Shown here: positions 1-6,255 of the stretch, one piece after another
Layout: every line of letters starts with the position of its first letter
Numbering within the stretch: position 1 is the stretch's first letter
Assembly (NCBI GenBank): GCA_011772595.1
Contig: WVZH01000523.1
Span: 15,232-24,576, forward strand
DNA: 9,345 nucleotides
DNA from: Anaerolineales bacterium
GTDB taxonomy: Bacteria > Chloroflexota > Anaerolineae > Anaerolineales > E44-bin32
Direction of reading: 5' to 3'
Notes under the pieces: generated by a model
The model's input: only the letters and a program-made list of their open reading frames with translations
The model's database searches: none
Told to the model about the DNA's origin: nothing
Translations under genes and position numbers: made by a program

Positions 1-23
1 ATAGGAGAATTTAGGGACAATCT

Positions 24-356
24 ATGATGAGGCGAGCGGATAAGCCATCATCGGGGGAAGATACCTGCCAGCGGGAAGGCCTCACACTGATGGAGCTGCT
101 GGAGCTTCCTCGCGATCAATCTGAACTCGTGCATCTGGTCATGCGCAGAGGGGAAGTCAGCCTCGATGATCTCTCTTTTGAGTTGAAGAAGAATCAATCC
201 GAGGTGGGAGAACTGCTTGAAGACCTGGTCGCGAGGGGCTTTCTAAAAAGCTTCCAAGTAGAAGGGGAACGTCGCTATAAAATCATGATTGCGAAAAAAT
301 CAAAGCGAAAACTGCCCATGCACTTCTGGGGCGCCCTGGACGATAAAGGGGAGTAG
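24..356 (+). CDS. Small winged-helix-like protein upstream of ParA-type ATPase
   Basis: Encodes 110 aa. Residues about 20-89 read as a winged helix-turn-helix: three predicted helices (LMELLELP, SELVHLVMRRGEVSLDDLSFEL, SEVGELLEDLVARGFLKSF) followed by a beta wing (FQVEGERRYKIMI). 'Helix, short turn, S.V...L..LV.RGFL, wing' is the usual pattern of MarR/TrmB/ArsR-like DNA-binding folds. The C-terminus is a short basic stretch (AKKSKRK) and then LPMHFWGALDD. There is no ligand or catalytic domain. The start is ATG at 24, with AGGGA at 13-17 (6-nt spacer); ATG at 27 is an equal alternative. The stop lies 22 bp before the ATPase gene, so the two are almost certainly co-transcribed. It could be a transcriptional regulator, or a non-DNA-binding adaptor that uses the fold to bind the ATPase. 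The coding call is firm; the fold is inferred by eye and the function is unknown. Confidence 0.85.
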   Translation: MMRRADKPSSGEDTCQREGLTLMELLELPRDQSELVHLVMRRGEVSLDDLSFELKKNQSEVGELLEDLVARGFLKSFQVEGERRYKIMIAKKSKRKLPMHFWGALDDKGE

Positions 357-367
357 ACCACGCTATT

Positions 368-372
368 GGAGG
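368..372 (+). promoter_or_regulatory. Strong Shine-Dalgarno that fixes the ATPase start
   Basis: GGAGG lies 6 nt before ATG 379. The longer open frame begins at ATG 289, inside the upstream gene, and would add 30 residues without family character. The motif and the conserved MSKIVSIHSF beginning select 379. Confidence 0.8.
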
Positions 373-378
373 ATAACC

Positions 379-1134
379 ATGTCAAAAATCGTTTCCATTC
401 ACTCTTTTCGCGGTGGAACGGGGAAATCGAATACAACGGCAAACCTCTCCACATTGTTAGCCGTGGAAGGGCAACGAGTCGGCGTGATTGACACCGATAT
501 TCAGTCTCCGGGCATTCACATTTTGTTTGGCATGCATGAAGACGATATGACCTACTCGCTTAACGATTACCTTTGGGGGAAATGTGAAATCGCGCAAGCG
601 GCTTTCGATGTCACCTCGAATCTGGACGGGGATATCAAGGGTCAGATCTTTCTCATCCCTTCAAGTATCAAAGTCGGCGAGATCGCACGAGTGCTTCGTG
701 AAGGTTATGATGTAGGATTACTCAATGATGGTTTTCACGAACTAATCGAAAAGCTAGAACTCGATTTTCTGATGATCGATACCCACCCGGGACTGAATGA
801 GGAAACCTTGCTGTCGATAGCCATCTCCGACGTTTTAACGATCATTTTGCGCCCCGATCAACAAGACTATCAGGGTACGGCCGTTACTGTAGATGTGGCT
901 CGCAAACTAGATGTTCCTCGCATGATACTCATTGTCAATAAGGTGCCTTCGGTCTTTGATTTTAACGAGGTCACTTCCCTGGTTGAGAAGACCTATTCCT
1001 GTGAGGTGGCTGCCGTTCTGCCACATTCTGACGAAATGATGGCCCTCGCTAGCACCGGCATCTTCGCGCTCCGATATCCAGAAGATCCAATATCGCTAAG
1101 TCTCAAGGGGGTGGCTAAAAAATTTTTAGCGTAG
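379..1134 (+). CDS. ParA/MinD-family P-loop ATPase with FRGGTGKSN Walker A
   Basis: Encodes 251 aa, typical for the SIMIBI-class ParA/MinD family. These cytosolic ATPases switch between monomer and ATP-bound dimer to position or activate partners. Visible motifs are the deviant Walker A RGGTGKS at residues 11-17, Walker A' VIDTD at 36-40 followed by IQSPGIHILFG, Walker B LMIDTHPG at 131-138 (Asp134), and NKVP at 187-190. The first position of the signature KGGxGK[ST] is Arg, not Lys (R11); the catalytic P-loop lysine (K16) is present. Conserved-looking blocks TYSLNDYLWG, EIARVLREGYDVGLLNDGF and HSDEMMALAS mark a specific subfamily. I recall it from Chloroflexota and cyanobacteria under the name 'MinD/ParA family protein'. 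There is no obvious MinD C-terminal amphipathic membrane helix, although the end (LKGVAKKFLA) is short and basic-hydrophobic. No ParB or MinC/E partner is nearby, so plasmid partition or division-site placement is not indicated. It follows the wHTH gene and is convergent with the sensor gene. Confidence 0.93.
   Translation: MSKIVSIHSFRGGTGKSNTTANLSTLLAVEGQRVGVIDTDIQSPGIHILFGMHEDDMTYSLNDYLWGKCEIAQAAFDVTSNLDGDIKGQIFLIPSSIKVGEIARVLREGYDVGLLNDGFHELIEKLELDFLMIDTHPGLNEETLLSIAISDVLTIILRPDQQDYQGTAVTVDVARKLDVPRMILIVNKVPSVFDFNEVTSLVEKTYSCEVAAVLPHSDEMMALASTGIFALRYPEDPISLSLKGVAKKFLA
1114..1130. repeat. 17-nt AT-rich palindrome at the 3' end of the ATPase gene
   Basis: GCTAAAAAATTTTTAGC is a perfect 8-bp inverted repeat around one base. 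It spans the last codons (VAKKFLA) and ends just before the stop. No T-run follows on the plus strand, so it is not a standard intrinsic terminator. It may be simply coding, or a protein-binding or bent-DNA site. Confidence 0.45.
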
Positions 1135-1254
1135 TACCGGAAGCCTGGTGGGAAGACATAAAGCGTGTCCTGATGATGAGATGCATGAAAGGTTGTCTTC
1201 TTGTTAGCTCGAAAATCATGTATGTGTGAATCGTGGCGCGTTATGACCCCGCAG

Positions 1255-1449
1255 TCAGCGCTTTCTTCCAGCTTTTTCGACACGGGCCCCTGCATCGATG
1301 CCTTTTTCGAGAATCAAATCTGATGGAGTAGCAATCCTGAAGTAAGGGGGAAAAGTTCGAATTCTTGAAATTGGAAGCACAACATTCTCCCCGCTTCCGT
1401 CGCACTCAATAACCCCCCTGTGGTTCTTCGCTTCCGTAGGAATGAACAT
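1255..1449 (-). CDS. Possible small hypothetical protein (64 aa), weak
   Basis: I do not recognise it. The translation has a protein-like strand/turn pattern (GVIEC, ENVVLPISRIRTF, YFRIATPSDLILEKG) and ends in a basic tail, KAGRKR. The frame stays open upstream of the ATG for about 24 codons (to an in-frame TGA near 1520) without another ATG. No Shine-Dalgarno is visible before ATG 1449. It lies downstream of the sensor gene on the same strand, so it could be a small trailing gene, a gene remnant or chance. The tail contains a near-repeat (LEKGIDAG / VEKAG) that matches the DNA direct repeat at 1272-1310. Confidence 0.25.
   Translation of the reverse strand: MFIPTEAKNHRGVIECDGSGENVVLPISRIRTFPPYFRIATPSDLILEKGIDAGARVEKAGRKR
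1272..1310. repeat. Direct repeat CTTTTTCGA x2 flanking a 10-bp palindrome
   Basis: CTTTTTCGA occurs at 1272-1280 and 1302-1310, exactly 30 bp apart. The second copy directly abuts the perfect palindrome GCATCGATGC (1292-1301), and GGGCCC lies at 1284-1289. It could be a binding-site cluster or a by-product of the repeated VEK/LEK codons of the possible small ORF. Confidence 0.4.
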
Positions 1450-1659
1450 TCGAGCTGGAAAACAGAGTTTGAGGCGTTTCGAGTGCGTCTTGGATTTACG
1501 CTCTGATAGCGTCAGGGGTCACCTAGGCAACAGAAGAACAGATTCAAAAAAAGAGATCCTGAGGTCGCCAACATCTGATCTGCCCCCATTGCTCTTCCAG
1601 ATCAATGGTAGAGAAATGCATCATTGGAAGCAGGTAGGGTCAAGGCTCGGCTAATTCTC

Positions 1660-1821
1660 TCAGATGTTTCTCTTGCTCCGGAGACCTCTGGCTCGCTCTT
1701 GCAGCTGCTGGAAATACTCTGTCTCGGTAATCTCCGTTACTTGCTGGGCTTTTCTAACCTCATCGATCTCGATTCTCAGCTCTTCGATCTGCTGGCGTAA
1801 TTGCTCCTCGCGCATGTAGGC
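1660..1821 (-). other. C-terminal charged coiled-coil tail of the sensor
   Basis: The last 53 residues follow the GAF domain as a heptad-rich helix (EEQLRQQIEELRIEIDEVRK) and then a shorter block, EITETEYFQQLQERARGLR, and basic SKRNI. From memory, blocks like 'LRIEID..K...V.EI.ETEYFQ.L...A..LR' recur at the C-termini of otherwise different sensor proteins (GAF/HAMP, cyclic-nucleotide-binding, cyclase) in Chloroflexota and cyanobacteria. That recollection is unverified. It is a candidate docking element for a shared partner, possibly the ParA-like ATPase. Confidence 0.55.
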
Positions 1822-3765
1822 TTTCAGAGCAACTGTGCCCAAAGATGCCAAGGATTCGATCACGCGGTTCATATCCTTCTCGAAAGCGACAAACTCGCCG
1901 GTGTCGGAATCTCGTGCGTTGATGAGCTGGAGAACCCCGATGATTTCATTGGAGCTATCGCGAAGTGGCACACTAAGGAAGGATTTCGAGTGATACCCTG
2001 TCTCTGCATCATAGGTTCTTGTTCTTGTGAAATCAGTGCCCAGCTCCAGATAGGCATCCGAGATGTTGATGGTTGTGCCGGAGTGAAAAGTGTGGCTGGC
2101 GACGTTTGCGTGGTTCTCTGCTCCGTTTTCGTCATACAGGGGAATCGCGGGATATGGGATCTCCCCATCGGATATTCCACCCATGGCGATGTTAAGTGAG
2201 TCATTCCTCACGATCATGAATTCCAATTCGTCTTCTGCCGTGCGGAGATACAACGTCCCGGCGTCGGCGTTGCATAGCGACTTGGCTTCCAAAACGACAG
2301 TTTCAAGCAGTCGGTGGAAGTTTCTTTCCTCTGGCAGCGCAACACCGATGCTGATCACCACGTCAAGCAAACGCCGTAACTGCTCCCGCCTGGCCACGTG
2401 AATGGCCATTTCGTTGAAGACGTGAGCCAGGTGGACGATCTCATCACCGCTCTGTTTTTCCAGCAACGGATCAAGGATGTCGAGTTGGAACTCATTGCGT
2501 TCCACCCGGCGGGCCGCTTCGATGATCTGGCGAAGGGGTTGGGAGATTTGCTGAGCCAGAACACCAGCAGATGCCAGGACCAGCACCCCGGCGAAGGCTA
2601 CGGATGCGAGTGTGATGTAACCCAGCGTGCGTGCGATATCCATGATCGCATCACCCACCAGCGTCGCTGCCTGGTGGAAGGTGTTCATGTCGGCGCCGAA
2701 GCCCACCCAGCCAAAACCGGTTGGCGGTGAATAGGAACCCCCGTAGTAGGGAATCGGCGCAAAAGTGGCGAATTTATCATGGCCCTGCCAGGTGTATTGG
2801 ATTGAGCCGGCTTCACCGCTTGCCACTCTTGCAGGGATGCTGGCCAGATTCTCGTCTGCAAAGCCGATCAGATCCAAACGAATTGGGAGGTTGCCGATAT
2901 CTTCAGGACGAGTTGTGTAGGGTAAAGTTTGACCATCTCGCGCGACACCCCAGATATAGTGTTCGTTGGGGTGAACGATGGTCTGAGCCTTATCGTCGAT
3001 CATGTAGGCGTAGTTGCCCGTCTTGACGTCAACCTTTACGGCAAAACGTTGATCCGTGGGCACGATATGGACGGTAAATTCAGCCAGATGGCGGCTATCC
3101 AACGCCATGACGACGATCCCGTCGAAGCGATTGTTCTCGTCAAAGACGGGTACGGCGAAACGGATGACGCCTTGATAGCGGACCCCTGCTTCGAACTCTG
3201 CTTGACTTACGTAATAACCTGAGAGATGCGAGACATAAATTTCATCGTTTGCCAGCTTACGTGTTTCATTGAAATAGGGTTCTGATTTATACAGCGTGTT
3301 CGATGGATCGCTTACATCGTGCAATTCGGAAGGTCCGGCGACGCGATCATCTGTGATTTTGATGACCTCATATCCGTTTGCATTTACATAAGCGATTTCA
3401 CTGTAGAGCGGGATGCGCTGGTGGGTTTCGTGGCCGTTTTCCATGGACCACAAATCCCCTTGATTCACCCTGGAGAAAGCCAGATAGGCATCAGCGGTGC
3501 GGGGTAGAAGAGCTAGTGCTCTGAGGTCGGCCTCGCATCTTTCGAGGAAATTGGCGATGCTGATCGACGTCTCCACGACACGCAGTTCCAATGCCTCAGC
3601 TGATTTGGCATTTAATACCTCACGACTTATGGTGATAGACTCTGCACCCGCCTCGCTGCCGGTACGCATGGCAACCCCACCGATAACGAGCAACGGTACA
3701 AAGGATACAAGCAGGATCGCCAGCGCAATCCTGCGGAAGATTCCCGAGCGTATCAACTGTCTCAT
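1660..3765 (-). CDS. Membrane sensor: Cache, HAMP, GAF, coiled-coil tail, no catalytic output
   Basis: Encodes about 701 aa from ATG 3765. GGGAG lies 11 nt upstream of it; a GTG at 3777 adds 4 residues but has no spaced ribosome site. Order: short basic N-terminus; TM1 at about 13-33 (IALAILLVSFVPLLVIGGVAM); a large extracytoplasmic region at about 34-375 with the PDC/Cache look (YSEIAYVNANGYEVIKITDD, YVSHLSGYY, FAVPVFDENN..GIVVMALD, a double-Cache arrangement); TM2 at about 380-404; HAMP at about 401-454 (ISQPLRQIIEAARRVERNEF, then GDEIVHLAHVFNEMA); GAF at about 480-648 (CNADAGTLYL, YHSKSFLSVPLRDSSNEIIG, VLQLINA); and a charged coiled coil plus tail to the end. Known for these domains: Cache binds small extracellular ligands, HAMP relays across the membrane, and GAF binds small molecules or dimerises. 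There is no His-kinase, GGDEF/EAL, cyclase, PP2C or MCP signalling domain, so output probably goes through a protein partner. The gene is convergent with the wHTH/ParA pair and lies 3' of the two lipoprotein genes. Confidence 0.93.
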   Translation of the reverse strand: MRQLIRSGIFRRIALAILLVSFVPLLVIGGVAMRTGSEAGAESITISREVLNAKSAEALELRVVETSISIANFLERCEADLRALALLPRTADAYLAFSRVNQGDLWSMENGHETHQRIPLYSEIAYVNANGYEVIKITDDRVAGPSELHDVSDPSNTLYKSEPYFNETRKLANDEIYVSHLSGYYVSQAEFEAGVRYQGVIRFAVPVFDENNRFDGIVVMALDSRHLAEFTVHIVPTDQRFAVKVDVKTGNYAYMIDDKAQTIVHPNEHYIWGVARDGQTLPYTTRPEDIGNLPIRLDLIGFADENLASIPARVASGEAGSIQYTWQGHDKFATFAPIPYYGGSYSPPTGFGWVGFGADMNTFHQAATLVGDAIMDIARTLGYITLASVAFAGVLVLASAGVLAQQISQPLRQIIEAARRVERNEFQLDILDPLLEKQSGDEIVHLAHVFNEMAIHVARREQLRRLLDVVISIGVALPEERNFHRLLETVVLEAKSLCNADAGTLYLRTAEDELEFMIVRNDSLNIAMGGISDGEIPYPAIPLYDENGAENHANVASHTFHSGTTINISDAYLELGTDFTRTRTYDAETGYHSKSFLSVPLRDSSNEIIGVLQLINARDSDTGEFVAFEKDMNRVIESLASLGTVALKAYMREEQLRQQIEELRIEIDEVRKAQQVTEITETEYFQQLQERARGLRSKRNI

Positions 3766-4021
3766 CGTTGGATTCACTCCCAGGTTTGATGCCTATCAGT
3801 TTAGCGAGATCCTGTGTCATCAGTATAAGTCAACGAGAATCCTGGCGAAAGACCCTGGTTGACATGGGGACATGATGCGCTACGATCGTGCTTCAGGTGT
3901 GAAGCTACGACGGAAACCAAGCCTGTCCAGCACATGAATAGGTGCTCGATGTACTGTTACTTCACAATCTCGGGAATAACAAAGAAGCCCTGGGAGTGCC
4001 CTGAGGCATTTGCCCTTTGAA
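3766..4021 (-). other. Intergenic leader of the sensor gene
   Basis: This 256-bp stretch separates the beta-helix lipoprotein stop from the sensor start. On the minus strand TATACT (plus 3822-3827) is a fair -10 box about 55 bp before the start, but its -35 is poor. No long terminator-like hairpin with a T-run follows the lipoprotein gene; only a 6-bp stem with one G.T pair (AGTGCC/GGCATT, near 3995-4010) is seen. Read-through from the lipoprotein gene into the sensor is therefore possible. Confidence 0.35.
3859..3886 (+). promoter_or_regulatory. Promoter-like TTGACA-16-TACGAT on the antisense strand
   Basis: A perfect -35 TTGACA (3859-3864) is followed after 16 bp by TACGAT (3881-3886), which matches TATAAT at four of six bases. 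It points toward the 3' end of the beta-helix lipoprotein gene on the opposite strand. No plus-strand gene follows, so if active it would make an antisense RNA. Chance is a real possibility. Confidence 0.25.
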
Positions 4022-6070
4022 TCAGCGCTCGCAGTAGATGCGTTGGTCCGTCCAGCCGTCGATGGTGGGGTCGTGGGCGACAAAGTCGATCGTGCCCCAA
4101 CTATCCGAGATTCCATCCCAGGTACAGTTTTGGTCACCTTGCCAATCCGTCGGTTGGGGAGCATTGCTGATGTTCCCCGAAACGTTCAATTCCCCCAAGA
4201 CCTCCAAGCCCTCTACCAGGAAATTGACCTGCGCACCGGTGACGGTGTTGTCAGCCAGCGTGAAGGTGGTGCCTTCAGGGATGTGCCCCCACACCCGGCA
4301 GGTCTGGTCGGGCACACAAAGAGTCCATCCAGGCGGTGGGGATAGCGACGTGCAGGTTCCGGTATTCCCCACAGAGACAGGTGAAGGAATGGAGGTGCAG
4401 CCGGCGCCCCACATGTGCGTGCCGATGTCGATGCCGGCGTGAATACCACCGCAGGTGGTATCGGCCTGGTTGATGATCTGATTGCCGACCACCTGAAAGC
4501 CAGAGAGTAGCCCATATCCATAGGGGTGCACGGCGATACCGGCAAACATGCCGTTGTTTCCGGGGCGCGCCATGATCGTGTTGTTCGAGATGACCGTGTC
4601 CCTTCCGCCAAACGTGACGATGCCGATGTCCGAGGCGTCCATGATGAGACTGTTGGTGATGAGATTGGCGGGGCCGGTGAACGTGATCCCGTCAGACCAG
4701 GCGGTGAGGGCCTCATCCGGATCCGTCGGTTCGCAGCCCAGGCCGTGGACGTGGTCGCCAGCAGTATCGATGGTGACTGCATCGATCACTCCGGCGGCGC
4801 CCTCGAAAGCCAGGGCCGTGCCGCACTCCGTGTTGGCTGAAGTCACGTCTCGAACCACCAAGCCGGTGCTCCAGCGCTCCGGGTTGGCCATGTAATCCTG
4901 CTCGGGATCGGCATTATCGACGTGGCCGCCCATCGCCAAAGTACCGGGGCTACACCAGGCGTCGTCGAGCACGTCACACTCCGGCACCCAGGAGCCCCAA
5001 TTATCGTCGATGCCGTTGCCGGTTCTATCAGAACCATAACACTTGCGTTCGGCGCGGTTACCATCCAGGTCTATGTGGCTGAGGGTGATATCGTCGATAT
5101 TACCGGCGTCACCGATGCCTGAGCGGGCGAAGAGGCGCACCACGAAACCCAATAAGTCCGGCGAAGCTGTGAGAAGGGCGTGGTTGTCAGGTTCTGTGGA
5201 ACTAAAGGTGAGGTCGCTTTTTGCCGAGGTCCTTACCAGGAAGATCGTTTTGTCGATCACGTAACCGTAATAGTCAGACCTGTTCACGCCGGAGGTGAAC
5301 AGCACGGTATCGCCACTGCACGCCTGGTCGATACAGGTCTGAATGGCGTCGCTGTCCGGCTCTTCATCGAAGGGGTTGGCCCCGCAGGAGTCGACGTGGA
5401 TGGTGGCCGGACCCGATGTGGGGGTAGTCAGGGTAACGGTCACGCGTCGGATGGTCTCAGCGCCATCGGCGCTGTCAGCGATGCGGAAGTCGGCGCCATT
5501 GTCGCGATTGGCGAAGTAGGCGTCACACAACGGGAAGACGGCGGTCTTAAATTCTCCGCTGTCGGATTTGACGAAAATTCCGGTGTCTTTGAAGCGACCG
5601 TCCCCTTCCACCCCTCCGCTAATGGCATCGTACTGAATGTTGAACGTATCGGTCCCCTCGTCGAGATATTCGATTTCGATCTGCGCTCGCGAAGTCGGTA
5701 CGCCGCGGAAGATGAACGCATCATCTATCTTGAACTGCATGTAATAATCTTCTACCGAGTTCCCATCTGGGGAGGACAATACGGTCCCATTGCCGGTACG
5801 TAATGCCTGTTCCGATGGGCTACCAACGGATACAACCTCGGTGTCCACGTCACCCCCGTTGTCCAGGAAAAGCCCGTTTATCGGATTCGCTAAGTCAAAT
5901 ACGACTTGGAGCAGCGGCCCGGAGGTTGCTGTTGGAGTGATCGATGGGGTGATGGTTGGGGAGATCACGACTGTAGCTGTGGGGTTGGGGGTTGTGAAGA
6001 GTTCGGTGACCGCGCAGCCAAGGACGAACAAAGCCAACACAATGGCTGCGAGGTGTCGCTTTTTGTTCAT
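4022..6070 (-). CDS. Surface lipoprotein: jelly-roll-like domain plus right-handed beta-helix
   Basis: Encodes 682 aa. The start at 6070 is fixed by GGAGGAG just upstream and by the signal peptide MNKKRHLAAIVLALFVLGC; the open frame reaches back to 6157 but those 29 residues have no signal character. The lipobox VLGC places the lipid-modified cysteine at C19. A Thr/Pro/Ser-rich linker follows (about 25-52). Residues about 53-216 look like a beta-sandwich similar to those beside glycan-active enzymes (IEIEYLDEGTDTFNIQYDA; KTAVFPLCDAYFANRDNGAD). Residues about 235-640 open with the classic parallel-beta-helix entry motif (IQTCIDQACSGDTVLF). They continue with repeated turns such as ITNSLIMDASDIGIVTFGG and TVISNNTIMARPGNNGMFAGIAV, a pectate-lyase/NosD-like 'N.I...' ladder. 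About 19 cysteines after C19 suggest disulfides outside the cytoplasm. I see no assignable catalytic set, so either polysaccharide lyase/hydrolase activity or pure binding is possible. It lies downstream of the other lipoprotein but beyond a terminator, so it probably has its own promoter. Confidence 0.92.
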   Translation of the reverse strand: MNKKRHLAAIVLALFVLGCAVTELFTTPNPTATVVISPTITPSITPTATSGPLLQVVFDLANPINGLFLDNGGDVDTEVVSVGSPSEQALRTGNGTVLSSPDGNSVEDYYMQFKIDDAFIFRGVPTSRAQIEIEYLDEGTDTFNIQYDAISGGVEGDGRFKDTGIFVKSDSGEFKTAVFPLCDAYFANRDNGADFRIADSADGAETIRRVTVTLTTPTSGPATIHVDSCGANPFDEEPDSDAIQTCIDQACSGDTVLFTSGVNRSDYYGYVIDKTIFLVRTSAKSDLTFSSTEPDNHALLTASPDLLGFVVRLFARSGIGDAGNIDDITLSHIDLDGNRAERKCYGSDRTGNGIDDNWGSWVPECDVLDDAWCSPGTLAMGGHVDNADPEQDYMANPERWSTGLVVRDVTSANTECGTALAFEGAAGVIDAVTIDTAGDHVHGLGCEPTDPDEALTAWSDGITFTGPANLITNSLIMDASDIGIVTFGGRDTVISNNTIMARPGNNGMFAGIAVHPYGYGLLSGFQVVGNQIINQADTTCGGIHAGIDIGTHMWGAGCTSIPSPVSVGNTGTCTSLSPPPGWTLCVPDQTCRVWGHIPEGTTFTLADNTVTGAQVNFLVEGLEVLGELNVSGNISNAPQPTDWQGDQNCTWDGISDSWGTIDFVAHDPTIDGWTDQRIYCER

Positions 6071-6074
6071 GGTT

Positions 6075-6081
6075 CTCCTCC
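6075..6081 (-). promoter_or_regulatory. Shine-Dalgarno that fixes the beta-helix lipoprotein start
   Basis: The minus strand reads CGGAGGAGAACC and then ATG 6070. GGAGG ends 6 nt before the start. It supports the internal ATG over the upstream start at 6157. Confidence 0.8.
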
Positions 6082-6217
6082 GAGGGTGCTCCGTCGTCGC
6101 GGATGATTCGAGTTGAAAAGAATGGTTCTTGAACGTCCCCTTGAAGTCGCAAACCATCGCAAGTTATCGGATCATTAAAACTGTGATACCGGGTGTGAGA
6201 GAGGCTCTCCCAATGAC

Positions 6218-6236
6218 AGACTCGGATCATGAGTCT
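6218..6236. repeat. Inverted repeat AGACTC-N7-GAGTCT
   Basis: Perfect 6-bp arms (6218-6223 and 6231-6236) lie around GGATCAT, about 150 bp upstream of the beta-helix lipoprotein start. The geometry suits a dimeric regulator's operator, but a 6-bp repeat can also arise by chance. Confidence 0.3.
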
Positions 6237-6255
6237 ACACGAGATCTTCTGTAGG

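Larger units (their letters stand above)
1135..1659. other. 525-bp region between convergent genes, no firm gene
   Basis: This lies between the stop of the ATPase gene (+) and the stop of the sensor gene (-). It holds several short open frames. Only the minus-strand one at 1255-1449 looks protein-like, and it lacks a good ribosome site. No hairpin followed by a T-run was found for either convergent gene. The best weak structures are GAAGACA/TGTCTTC arms (1152-1158 and 1194-1200) and CCATTG/CAATGG arms near 1587-1609. A plus-strand frame at 1442-1654 has no recognisable content. Confidence 0.5.

Noticed and set aside
289..378. Earlier ATG (289) for the ParA-like ATPase
   Set aside because: It would overlap the wHTH gene by 68 bp and add 30 residues with no family pattern. 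The strong GGAGG and typical N-terminus are at 379.
379..1134. Plasmid partition (ParA/ParB) or MinD cell-division locus
   Set aside because: There is no ParB, centromere-like iteron array, MinC/E, Rep or origin nearby, and the subfamily motif differs from both.
1442..1654. Plus-strand 70-codon frame in the gap between convergent genes
   Set aside because: Its composition is not protein-like, it has no ribosome site or recognisable motif, and it partly overlaps other structures.
1660..3765. Histidine kinase or chemoreceptor
   Set aside because: After HAMP and GAF there is no H-box, HATPase domain or MCP signalling hairpin; only a short coiled coil follows.
3970..4020. Terminator after the beta-helix lipoprotein gene
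   Set aside because: Only a 6-bp stem with one G.T pair (AGTGCC/GGCATT) is present, and no T-run follows on the minus strand.
5180..5803. Plus-strand open frame of 207 codons
   Set aside because: It lies wholly antisense to the beta-helix lipoprotein gene, has no recognisable domain, and looks like a shadow of that coding sequence.
6071..6157. Upstream start (6157) of the beta-helix lipoprotein
   Set aside because: The added 29 residues precede a complete lipoprotein signal peptide that has its own strong ribosome site at ATG 6070.
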